A stretch of 64,000 nucleotides of DNA. Origin: Flavobacterium sp. (GTDB lineage Bacteria > Bacteroidota > Bacteroidia > Flavobacteriales > Flavobacteriaceae). A program made the position numbers and the translations under genes. The stretch spans positions 1 through 64,000 of the forward strand of contig JAUVAS010000005.1 of the NCBI GenBank assembly GCA_030591585.1, in the 5' to 3' direction. Numbering within the stretch: position 1 is the first letter of the stretch; every line of letters begins with the position of its first letter. Positions 49,963 to 57,773 of this stretch are shown here, in pieces. The notes under the pieces are model-generated. The model was not told the DNA's origin and did no database searches. It saw nothing but the letters and a program-made list of their open reading frames with translations.

Positions 49963-52122
49963 TTATTTTTTGCTAAGGAGTTTAGCTTTCTTTTTTGGCT
50001 TGTCTTCTTTAATTTCGGTGGCACTGTTTCCTTTTTGTATGATTGCACTTGGCGCATCAGGAAAACGTAAATCACTAAAATGGGATGATACCGTATTATT
50101 TGGATTCATGGTATCTTTTCTGTTAGCCACTATATGCCAAGAAAATGAGACAGAAGAGTTTCCGTTTTGAAGTTCTTTTACTGTAAATCCATTTCCTGTT
50201 TTATCAGTTACATATACGCCCTTACAATCTCCTTCTAATTGGATAAAAACTTTTAAGGGGTGCGCATTGTCCACTAAAATATTATTTGCAAGAATAGGGT
50301 CAATGGCTATGTTTGCAATTCCGTTAGTTAACTGACCGATTCCATAGTCTTCAAAAAGAACTTCTGGCGCTTCTGGTGCAAACATTATTTTTTGAGAATC
50401 ACCGCTTGTTGCTCCTTTAACAATTGTGGATACTACACCATCTCCAATTATTTTGTATTTTGTATTATCAAAATCTGCGCCCGCATAGGCATACGCAGGG
50501 TTATTTCCTCCACTATAGAAATACCCACCATAGTACATTGGTTTGTTATTTATTGGTGGTGATCCAGGTATTGATAAACTTGCTATATATCCAGCTAATT
50601 GTGCTCTAGGATCGCGCGTATCTGGTGTAATTGCATTTCCATCATAATTTGTTTGAAAACGTGCCGCTTCCATATCTCCAACCGAAGTAATTGGGCCTTC
50701 AGATAGTGCATATAAAGCTAGGTCTTTAGCGTTGGTGTTTACTCCTACAGTTAATATTTGCGTTGAAGAGATAGAGGTTGTGCTTCCTGAAATCACTCTT
50801 ATTCCTATATTAGATTTTGTTGAAGGTGTAGTATTTGCAATTGCTAAGACACCATTTGCACCATCAGCTCCAGATCCCCAACCGACAGTTCCTGCGGTTA
50901 AAAAAGCACCTCCGGTATACGCTGTAGTTCCATAAACCCCATGGGTATTTGCTCCATAGCCTAAAACACCAATGCTAGTTCCGTAATTTACTCCAACTAC
51001 TCCAATACCTGATCCATAATTTACTCCAAGGACTGCATCCCCTTCGTTTGTCTCTATCCCATAAATTGCAGCTCCACCAATATTAGTATTAGTTTCAGCA
51101 ACCACCCCAAAATCTTGTGCGTTTTTATTTACTCGTAAAGAAGCGTTAAGATAGGGTAATTGATCCCCTATAGCAGCATTACCTACATCAAGAAATCGCA
51201 TGCGTTCTGTGTCGTTAGTTCTAAGTACGAAAGCAGTATTATCTGTAGTACCTATAAAATTTGTAGATGGATTAGTACCTGCATTCCCTAACAGTGACCA
51301 GTCTCTACCATTTGTGCCTCCCATAGCAATCCAGTTGCCGCTATCCCAATAATAAAATCCGGGTAATACTTGTGTTGCGCCACTACTTGCGGTTACGGTA
51401 TTGTATACCATAAGTCCATTTACAGGTGAAGTAACTGGGGATGCATCATCAGTAGCAGTTAGAGTTACTCTATTAATAAGAATACCTTTATCATTATCTG
51501 CCAGCTCTAATTGTGAGCTAGTATTGGGTGAATTTGTTCCTAAACCAACGTTGTCATTGGTGCCATCAACGAATAAAGCTGATGTTTGATTGTTTGTTTC
51601 AACTCTAAAATTATAGCTATTTCCATTTTCATTTATTACCGATTCGGTAGTTCCTATTCTTACCCGTTCTATGCTATTGGATTTTATTACTACATCTTGA
51701 GCGTCTGTAGTGCCTATAAAATCAGTACCAGCAGTTGTTCCTGAGTTTCCAGCTAGTTTCCAATCGTTATCACCACCCATACCAATCCATTTAGATCCAT
51801 TCCAATAGTAAAACCCTTTACCGGTTGTAGTATTTGTATTGTATACCAATAAACTTTCTGTACTTCCGCCAGTAATAGGTAAAATTGTGTTTAAATCTAT
51901 AATGTCAACTCTAGGAGCTAACAAGCCTTTGTCGGTACTTGAAATATCTAGTAGTGCTCCAGGGCTTGGTGTTGTGGTGTTAATTCCAACCTGTGCAGTT
52001 GTTGTGGTTATTAATAAGAGAGTAAAAATGATTCCTATTGTGTAGGTTTTTAATTTTAGAGTAGTTTTCATGGCATACGCATTTAACGATTTGGATATAC
52101 AATGATAGTGAAAAATCGTCAA
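49963..52122 (-). CDS. Fibre-like secreted surface protein (modular family, member 4)
   Basis: The largest member, 719 residues in the open frame. The signal-containing start is probably MKTTLKLKTYTIGIIFTLLL about 17 residues in (near 52071). Head: VGINTTTPSPGALLDISSTD and KGLLAPRVDIIDL. The W-GN-GT module occurs twice (NDWKLAGNSGTTAGTDFIGT and RDWSLLGNAGTNPSTNFIGT). The middle has glycine-rich repeats (YGSGIGVVGVNYGTSIGVLG). It lacks the IDHP module but keeps a related end (FSWHIVANRKDTMNP). A basic tail (KPKKKAKLLSKK) closes it. Surface fibre by inference. Confidence 0.72.
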   Translation of the reverse strand: MTIFHYHCISKSLNAYAMKTTLKLKTYTIGIIFTLLLITTTTAQVGINTTTPSPGALLDISSTDKGLLAPRVDIIDLNTILPITGGSTESLLVYNTNTTTGKGFYYWNGSKWIGMGGDNDWKLAGNSGTTAGTDFIGTTDAQDVVIKSNSIERVRIGTTESVINENGNSYNFRVETNNQTSALFVDGTNDNVGLGTNSPNTSSQLELADNDKGILINRVTLTATDDASPVTSPVNGLMVYNTVTASSGATQVLPGFYYWDSGNWIAMGGTNGRDWSLLGNAGTNPSTNFIGTTDNTAFVLRTNDTERMRFLDVGNAAIGDQLPYLNASLRVNKNAQDFGVVAETNTNIGGAAIYGIETNEGDAVLGVNYGSGIGVVGVNYGTSIGVLGYGANTHGVYGTTAYTGGAFLTAGTVGWGSGADGANGVLAIANTTPSTKSNIGIRVISGSTTSISSTQILTVGVNTNAKDLALYALSEGPITSVGDMEAARFQTNYDGNAITPDTRDPRAQLAGYIASLSIPGSPPINNKPMYYGGYFYSGGNNPAYAYAGADFDNTKYKIIGDGVVSTIVKGATSGDSQKIMFAPEAPEVLFEDYGIGQLTNGIANIAIDPILANNILVDNAHPLKVFIQLEGDCKGVYVTDKTGNGFTVKELQNGNSSVSFSWHIVANRKDTMNPNNTVSSHFSDLRFPDAPSAIIQKGNSATEIKEDKPKKKAKLLSKK

Positions 52123-52313
52123 AAAACAAAATAAATCGTTAAAAGGTAATATAAATTAACAAATAAATAAAATAACCCACGAAAGTGTTTTATTAAAGAC
52201 TGATTTTTATTGAAATAATTGGGTCTTAATTGTATGATTGGTTAAAAATTATTTTGAAAATACGTTGTTATAAATCAACTACTTTTTCTATTTTGTACAA
52301 AAAATAGAATTAA

Positions 52314-53234
52314 TTGCTAAAAGACATTTTACATATAGAAAATCAGACAATTCCATTACAGTTATTTTCTAATTCAAATTGTTCTTTGGTGATTAAAAGA
52401 GAAGATACATTACACCCAGATATTTCAGGAAATAAATACCGAAAATTAAAGTATAACTTGATAGAAGCGAAACTTCTAAATAAGAATACACTTTTAACTT
52501 TTGGAGGCGCTTTTTCAAACCATATAGCTGCAGTTGCTGCGGCTGGTAAAGAGTTTGGTTTTAAAACTATTGGAGTTATAAGAGGAGAAGAATTAATTGA
52601 TAAAATAGATGGGAATCCAACCTTGTCTTTTGCTAAAAGTTGTGGAATGCAATTTCATTTTATTTCTAGAGAAGCGTATCGGAATAAAACGAACAAAATT
52701 TTTATCGAAACCCTAAAAAACACTTTTGGTGATTTTCATTTAGTACCAGAAGGCGGTACCAATAGTTTGGCGGTTAAGGGCTGCGAAGAAATTCTAACCG
52801 ATAAAGATGTAGCGTTTGATTATATCTGTTCGGCAGTTGGGACAGGAGGAACTTTAGCGGGGTTGGTTACATCTTCTAAGTTGCATCAAACTGTTTTGGG
52901 GTTTTCGGCATTAAAGGGAACATTTCAATCTTCTGAGGTTGATAAGTACACTACAAAAACCAATTATAAAATAATAGATGATTACTGTTTTGGTGGCTAT
53001 GCTAAAATAGATGCGCAATTAGTTCGTTTTATAAATGACTTTAAAGAAAAAACAGGAATTCCTTTAGATCCAGTGTATACTGGGAAAATGTTATTTGGTA
53101 TTTTCGACCTAATAAACAAGGGAGTGTTAAAAGATAATAGTCGTATTTTAGCCATTCATACTGGAGGTTTGCAAGGAATTACCGGGATGAATCAATTATT
53201 AAAAAAGAAAAATTTACCTCAAATTATATACTAA
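52314..53234 (+). CDS. PLP-dependent ACC deaminase / D-cysteine desulfhydrase family
   Basis: A 306-residue fold-type II PLP enzyme. The internal-aldimine lysine is in SGNKYRKLKY (Lys41). A phosphate-binding loop is visible as SAVGTGGTLAGLV, and TFGGAFSNHIAAVAAAGKEF and IHTGGLQGITGM are family blocks. Members act as 1-aminocyclopropane-1-carboxylate deaminase or D-cysteine desulfhydrase; the sequence cannot separate the two. The only start in frame is TTG at 52314. It is followed with no gap by the glucosaminidase gene, so the two are co-transcribed. Confidence 0.85.
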   Translation: MLKDILHIENQTIPLQLFSNSNCSLVIKREDTLHPDISGNKYRKLKYNLIEAKLLNKNTLLTFGGAFSNHIAAVAAAGKEFGFKTIGVIRGEELIDKIDGNPTLSFAKSCGMQFHFISREAYRNKTNKIFIETLKNTFGDFHLVPEGGTNSLAVKGCEEILTDKDVAFDYICSAVGTGGTLAGLVTSSKLHQTVLGFSALKGTFQSSEVDKYTTKTNYKIIDDYCFGGYAKIDAQLVRFINDFKEKTGIPLDPVYTGKMLFGIFDLINKGVLKDNSRILAIHTGGLQGITGMNQLLKKKNLPQIIY

Positions 53235-54071
53235 ATGTTTCTAAGAATTTTAAAATTATTTTTTATTGCTGTATTGTTATTTAGCAGTTGTAAGTCTAAA
53301 AAGAAAGCTGTTTCAAGTTCTAAAAGAACAAAACCTACTACAGAACGAGTTGTAAAAAGCAACAAAAAGGAAACTGATAAAACCAAAATTTCAACTACAA
53401 AAATAAAGTCTACTCCCAAAAATGCGTCCTATTCTGAAATAGTTGCCATTTATATTGAAAATTACAGTCCGTTGGCTAAAGAAGAGATGATACAATATGG
53501 GATTCCTGCGAGTATTACCTTAGCTCAAGGGATTTTAGAAAGCGGGGCTGGTAGGGCAGAACTTAGCAGAAAGTCTAATAACCATTTTGGTATTAAATGC
53601 CATAAAGGGTGGACAGGTGAGCGTGTGTACCATGATGATGATGAACTTCAAGAATGTTTTAGAAAGTATAAAGATCCAAAATATTCATATAGAGACCATT
53701 CGTTATTTTTATCACAACGCAGTCGGTATGAAAGTCTTTTTAGTTATAAAAAAGACGATTATAAATCTTGGGCAAAAGGGTTGCGAAAAGCAGGTTATGC
53801 AACTGACCCGAAGTACCCTCAAAAATTAATTAATATTATTGAAAAGTATAAACTCTATACTTTTGATGAGGATGTTTTAGGGAAAAAGTCTAAGAGAAAA
53901 GACAAAAAAGAAACAAAACTAAAAACCTATATCGTTGAAAAAGGAGACACGTTATATAGTATTTCTAGAAAGTTTGATGTTTCTGTAGCTTCAATAAAAG
54001 AATATAATGGGTTGGATTCTAATACAATTTCGATAGGTCAAGAGTTATACATTCATCCACTTAAAAATTAA
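53235..54071 (+). CDS. Glucosaminidase lipoprotein with LysM domain
   Basis: A 278-residue lipoprotein (lipobox LLFSSC, Cys19) with a lysine/threonine-rich linker, a glucosaminidase domain at about residues 68-205 (SITLAQGILESGAGRAELS with the catalytic glutamate, NNHFGIKCHKGWTGERVYHD, YRDHSLFLSQRSRYESLF) and a C-terminal LysM (YIVEKGDTLYSISRKFDVSV). It should hydrolyse beta-N-acetylglucosaminyl bonds of peptidoglycan from the periplasmic side. Its start lies exactly after the upstream stop. A bidirectional terminator follows. Confidence 0.9.
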   Translation: MFLRILKLFFIAVLLFSSCKSKKKAVSSSKRTKPTTERVVKSNKKETDKTKISTTKIKSTPKNASYSEIVAIYIENYSPLAKEEMIQYGIPASITLAQGILESGAGRAELSRKSNNHFGIKCHKGWTGERVYHDDDELQECFRKYKDPKYSYRDHSLFLSQRSRYESLFSYKKDDYKSWAKGLRKAGYATDPKYPQKLINIIEKYKLYTFDEDVLGKKSKRKDKKETKLKTYIVEKGDTLYSISRKFDVSVASIKEYNGLDSNTISIGQELYIHPLKN

Positions 54072-54074
54072 GCA

Positions 54075-54122
54075 TAAAAAAAAGCTGTCATTCAAGATTT
54101 TTTGAATTTGACAGCCTTTTTT
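54075..54122. terminator. Bidirectional terminator
   Basis: AAAAAAAAGCTGTCA with TGACAGCCTTTTTT arms, a secondary TTCAA/TTGAA stem in the loop and T-tracts on both strands. It separates the convergent glucosaminidase and 54145 genes. Confidence 0.9.
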
Positions 54123-54144
54123 AAGCCTATTAAATAGTTTACAT

Positions 54145-54495
54145 TTAATTCTTTAAATTACTAAGCCATTGATTGTATTGCTCTTCAGTTAAGGTCTTTT
54201 TCATAGAAATCATGAACGTTTCATCTATTTTCCCTTTGTTTGCAACAACAGTGGCATCGTTTGAATCTTGCCCATTAACAAGTTTTCTATAATTTACCTC
54301 TTTAGCAACAAAAGCTCTGTAAAGAGTTCTAGATTGATCTCCTGTTAGGTTTAACTGTGTTGTGAGTTCTGCAACTTGTGCTTTTGCAACAACTTCAGCT
54401 TTTTCTTGGTTTTGTGATAAACTTTGAGCTGAAATAGTTTGTGCACTAAACATTAGCAAAAATGTAAATGCAACTACTGATACTAATTTTTTCAT
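54145..54495 (-). CDS. Small secreted protein, Spy/CpxP-like
   Basis: A 116-residue exported protein with a strong signal peptide (MKKLVSVVAFTFLLMFSAQT, ending ISAQ). The mature part is helical, with LTTQLNLTGDQSRTLYRAFV and a final TLTEEQYNQWLSNLK, resembling the LTxxQ motifs of Spy/CpxP-type periplasmic proteins. The similarity is weak, so the role is unproven. No operon partner on the minus strand. Confidence 0.65.
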   Translation of the reverse strand: MKKLVSVVAFTFLLMFSAQTISAQSLSQNQEKAEVVAKAQVAELTTQLNLTGDQSRTLYRAFVAKEVNYRKLVNGQDSNDATVVANKGKIDETFMISMKKTLTEEQYNQWLSNLKN

Positions 54496-54851
54496 ATTTT
54501 TTATTTTAGGTTACTAATTTAATAATTTTACTTTCTATAAACCAATAATTAAGCCAAAAAAAGAAATTGTCATAGTAATTATTCCTTTTCTATTAATTTT
54601 TGACCAAAGTACAATTTTGATTTAACTATGAAAATAGTTTAGGTTTATTCTTAAAAAAAAAGGTTTGCCATTAGGTAAATTCTGTTATGACATTAGAGAT
54701 TCTTCGCTACGCTCTGAATGACAGAATGAACTGAAAATTCCTTAAACTTTATTATCACTGGGATTAATGATGTATGTTTAAAGTGCCCTGACTAATGCGT
54801 GACCAGAATCAGTGTTGTATCTGCTATCATCTGCGATTAAGTTATTAACTT
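54496..54851. other. Intergenic region with repeats
   Basis: AT-rich. It contains an inverted partial type A repeat (54696-54723: GAGATTCTTCGCTACGCTCT then GAATGACA) and one copy of the 46-bp direct repeat (54789-54834) that recurs after the membrane protein at 57636. No gene seen. Confidence 0.6.
54789..54834 (+). repeat. Left copy of 46-bp direct repeat flanking the hipBA region
   Basis: TGACTAATGCGTGACCAGAA at the start and TATCTGCTATCATCTGC at the end. The right copy is at 57636-57681 in the same orientation with 35 of 46 identical positions by hand alignment. Confidence 0.55.
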
Positions 54852-56147
54852 TTATAGGTTTAATTCTAAGTTTTTATAGATTTTTTCAATCTTTTCTTTT
54901 TTCAAACCATACTCTTTAGCCAGTTTCGGCCATTTAGAAACAGCTTCTATAATTTCTTCTATTATAGAAGCTGCTTTTTTTATGTTAATATCATTTGCGA
55001 TTTTTAATAGATCATTTCTCGTAATACCCTCTCGCTTTCCATTAACAGACATTTGATGTTTATTCGTATTTCTTCCTTTTTCTGGATTATAACTGTATGT
55101 TATATCGTAAGCAGGCGATAATTTCCAAACCCCATTTTCTGGAAGTAGGAATGAAATATTTTTGGTATGATCATCTTGGTTTTTAGCGACTATATTAAAG
55201 ACAAGTCTTCTAAACATTTGCTCCATTTCATCATTACCTAATTTCATTTTTCTCATAATCTGGAACAATTGCTCGTATGATGTTGACCCAATATCGTTAA
55301 AATCATAATGTGCTATTCCAGTAAGGGTTTGCATATGAATTTTCTCACCATTTTCCCTATCAAACCTTTTAGTCATAAAATGTGATCTAGCATTCTCTTC
55401 AAGCAGTTTACATTCCGTCATTATAATTTTAGCGTCGATTGCCATTTTATAGTATATATATTCAATTATTCCATATCCTTTTGGATCCCCAAATATATCA
55501 TCTTGTATACCATCAAATTTTAATATCCAATAGTCATAATCTCTGTTTGTATTGATTTGCCCAGATATTATTTTTCCATTTTTTTTGTTTATTGCAATTA
55601 TTGCTTTGGGTCTCATTCCTCCTGCAGATGTTCCAACATTGATTATTTGCTCTAATGCTTTTGTTTCATCAACGTTGAATGTAGTGTTTAAAGCTTCCTT
55701 TTGAGCAACAATTTTGTTAGCTATAGCCACTAAATTTTCAAGTTGTATCTCTTCCATTGAAGCATTATCTACTTTTAGGGCTTTTTGAAATTCTAATGCT
55801 CCCATTGCCTTTTTACCAACATAACATAATCTCTCAATTGGCGTAAAGTCGTTTGGGGATCTACCATTTTTAGCGAGCCAAATATCTATTAATGTATTTC
55901 CAAACTTATCTGGTAATGAATCTGCCAGCATTCCAGGTAATTTTTTAAATGTTATTTCGCTTAGTTGCGGGAATGAATATATCGTATTCCCGTTTTGCAA
56001 CTCTTCTAAAGGCATTGTAATTGGTGCTAAGTCAATTCCAAGATTGACAAATTTTTTGTCAAATTCGAATACAGCTAATTCTCGTTCGCTATCCCATATA
56101 ACAGCGCCGACGCTTTTACCCCATATTTCAATTTCTGCTTGTATCAT
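54852..56147 (-). CDS. hipA: HipA-type serine/threonine kinase toxin
   Basis: A full-length 431-residue HipA. The N-terminal subdomain (IWGKSVGAVIWDSERELAVF; later LPGMLADSLPDKFGN) is present, followed by the glycine-rich loop GTSAGGMRPK, then the kinase catalytic core NQDDHTKNISF (about residues 323-333) and the metal-binding SPAYDITYS (344-352). HipA toxins phosphorylate glutamyl-tRNA synthetase and slow growth. The antitoxin gene hipB is 2 bp upstream on the same strand, the usual order. All catalytic residues appear intact. Confidence 0.9.
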   Translation of the reverse strand: MIQAEIEIWGKSVGAVIWDSERELAVFEFDKKFVNLGIDLAPITMPLEELQNGNTIYSFPQLSEITFKKLPGMLADSLPDKFGNTLIDIWLAKNGRSPNDFTPIERLCYVGKKAMGALEFQKALKVDNASMEEIQLENLVAIANKIVAQKEALNTTFNVDETKALEQIINVGTSAGGMRPKAIIAINKKNGKIISGQINTNRDYDYWILKFDGIQDDIFGDPKGYGIIEYIYYKMAIDAKIIMTECKLLEENARSHFMTKRFDRENGEKIHMQTLTGIAHYDFNDIGSTSYEQLFQIMRKMKLGNDEMEQMFRRLVFNIVAKNQDDHTKNISFLLPENGVWKLSPAYDITYSYNPEKGRNTNKHQMSVNGKREGITRNDLLKIANDINIKKAASIIEEIIEAVSKWPKLAKEYGLKKEKIEKIYKNLELNL

Positions 56148-56149
56148 TT

Positions 56150-56461
56150 TTATGTATTTTTCTTTTTTGATGAAGCTCTAATCCTTTTTTTCTTTTTTAA
56201 TTTTATCAATTCGATTGGGCTAACTTCATCTTTAGGGAATAGAAGTTCTAAGTTTTGAAGTATATGTAACATTCGAAGTATTTCAATTAGTGATGTTAGC
56301 GTTGTGCCTTTTCCTCTTTCAATCTTGCTTATTGAAACTCTGCTCATTCCAGTTTTATTTGCTAGTTCTAGCTGAGTTAGATTCCTTTTTAACCGGTGAT
56401 TTTTAATTTTTAATCCTATTTCTAACTCTATTCTATTATTTGTCATCGAATACCAGTCCAT
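56150..56461 (-). CDS. hipB: HipB-type HTH antitoxin
   Basis: A 103-residue XRE-family protein. The helix-turn-helix lies at LKIKNHRLKRNLTQLELANK and TGMSRVSISKIERGKGTTL. The C-terminal tail is basic (KLKKKKRIRASSKKKN). Start at 56461, or at the internal ATG at 56446 (MTNNRIELEIG), which fits the family better. It should neutralise HipA and repress its own operon. Four related 16-bp palindromes lie directly upstream. Confidence 0.87.
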   Translation of the reverse strand: MDWYSMTNNRIELEIGLKIKNHRLKRNLTQLELANKTGMSRVSISKIERGKGTTLTSLIEILRMLHILQNLELLFPKDEVSPIELIKLKKKKRIRASSKKKNT

Positions 56462-56464
56462 AAT

Positions 56465-56608
56465 GTATATTATTGTTTATATTAAATGCTTAAAATTTAA
56501 ATAAGTAAACAATTGTTTACATTAATGCAAATGTATGAAAAAATTAAATAATGTAAAGAATAGTTTATATAAGGTGTAAAAAAGCACTTAATGTAAATGA
56601 TAATTTAC
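56465..56608. promoter_or_regulatory. Array of four HipB operator-like palindromes
   Basis: GTATATTATTGTTTAT (56465), GTAAACAATTGTTTAC (56505, perfect), GTAAAGAATAGTTTAT (56553) and GTAAATGATAATTTAC (56593). Start-to-start spacing is 40, 48 and 40 bp. The shared form is GTAAAnnATnnTTTAC. Confidence 0.75.
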
Positions 56609-56866
56609 ATTAAGTTGATAATATGATTTATTTAACTAGGCTTATTTAAAGAGAGGTCAACAAATGTTTAAATTAGAATAAAGATGTGTTTTTTACGAAG
56701 ATTGACTGCCATTATTAGGGTTTGTCGTTTGATAAATATAATGGAAAAATGTCATTCTATGACGGTTTCGTGACAATAAGAATTAAGCTAGTGATAAACT
56801 TATTTAACTATAATTGTCGCTATATTTACAAAATAACTTTACTAGTCATTTTAAATTAAAACTCTT
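56609..56866. other. Divergent intergenic region, remainder
   Basis: AT-rich DNA between the hipB operators and the plus-strand membrane protein. I see no gene and no confident promoter; TATATTTA near 56820 is a weak -7 candidate for the membrane protein. Confidence 0.4.
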
Positions 56867-57613
56867 ATGTACACTAAAGATGAATTAAAAATAGGATTTA
56901 ATAAGGTACTAAAAAAGTGGTTCTTCCCAGATTTCACAAACAAGTTAACTTGGCTCGTTGTTATAATCGGTTCGGGTATTCTTGTGTTTCCTAATCCTTT
57001 TAAAATATATATTTTTAATTGGTTGTTAACTCTTTTAAATCAAAATATTGAAGGATTACAAATACCAAAAATTGATGATGGACCAGATTACTATATAGGA
57101 TTAATATTAATTTTAGCAGCATTGGTACATAATATATTATACAAATATTTTGAAACAAATAGAAATATTTATGAAATGAATGTAGAGGGTGCCAATAAGG
57201 ATAAAAAAGAAAAAACATTGAGCTTAATAGGTGTTTTAGAAAATGATATTTTAAAATGTTGGGAGCAAGCTACTATGTATGCAAATATGGCAAAGTTTGG
57301 AAAACAAGATGCTAAAATGGAATCTGTTGATGAAATTATACTAGCTAATTATGAAACATTAAAATTAGATTTAATTAATCTAGGTGTAATTTCTCCTAAA
57401 TTATGGAATGAGTTAGATCGTCTTCCAAAATCTGTTGATGATATTAATAATGCTCTTAAAAAAGACTATAAAATTTTTGTTTTTATAAAATGTTATCATT
57501 TTTCCGAACAATGTAAATCTCTTTGGGGAATAATGTCTATTGTATATTTAGAGAATGGAGGGGATATAAATGATTTAACAACGCCAATGCCAATTCCTAT
57601 TAATTTAGATTAA
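56867..57613 (+). CDS. Hypothetical membrane protein with two helices
   Basis: A 248-residue protein with two hydrophobic segments, about residues 28-45 (LTWLVVIIGSGILVFP) and 75-92 (YYIGLILILAALVHNILY). The C-terminal half is cytosolic and helical (GVLENDILKCWEQATMYANM, LNNALKKDYKIFVFIKCYHF-type content). I do not recognise a family. It is transcribed away from hipBA, and both lie between direct repeats at 54789 and 57636, which suggests one accessory module. A defence or stress role is possible but unsupported by motif. Confidence 0.55.
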   Translation: MYTKDELKIGFNKVLKKWFFPDFTNKLTWLVVIIGSGILVFPNPFKIYIFNWLLTLLNQNIEGLQIPKIDDGPDYYIGLILILAALVHNILYKYFETNRNIYEMNVEGANKDKKEKTLSLIGVLENDILKCWEQATMYANMAKFGKQDAKMESVDEIILANYETLKLDLINLGVISPKLWNELDRLPKSVDDINNALKKDYKIFVFIKCYHFSEQCKSLWGIMSIVYLENGGDINDLTTPMPIPINLD

Positions 57614-57635
57614 TATAAAATCAATTTTATCCAAG

Positions 57636-57681
57636 TGACCAATCCGTGACCATAAATAGAAGTCTATCTGCTACAATCTGC
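57636..57681 (+). repeat. Right copy of 46-bp direct repeat flanking the hipBA region
   Basis: TGACCAATCCGTGACCATAA at the start and TATCTGCTACAATCTGC at the end; same orientation as the copy at 54789. It lies between the membrane protein stop and the lysS terminator. Confidence 0.55.
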
Positions 57682-57695
57682 TACTTAAAAGCATA

Positions 57696-57763
57696 AAAAA
57701 AGGATTTACTGTTAAGTAAACCCTTTCTTATATTATGGATTCTGAATCAAGTTCAGAATGACA
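57696..57763 (-). terminator. lysS terminator and adjoining dispersed hairpin
   Basis: AAAGGATTTACT with AGTAAACCCTTT flanked by A- and T-runs (57696-57727), followed by type C hairpin GGATTCTGAATCAAGTTCAG with AATGACA (57737-57763). Both lie just after the lysS stop. Confidence 0.65.
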
Positions 57764-57773
57764 AAGTCATGAA

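Noticed and set aside
38737-52122. Fibre-like genes as a prophage tail-fibre module
   Set aside because: All members have signal peptides, T9SS proteins are interleaved, and no other phage gene is in the window.
54145-54495. Small secreted protein as a third component of hipBA
   Set aside because: It lies outside the flanking repeats, has a signal peptide and is separated by 356 bp.
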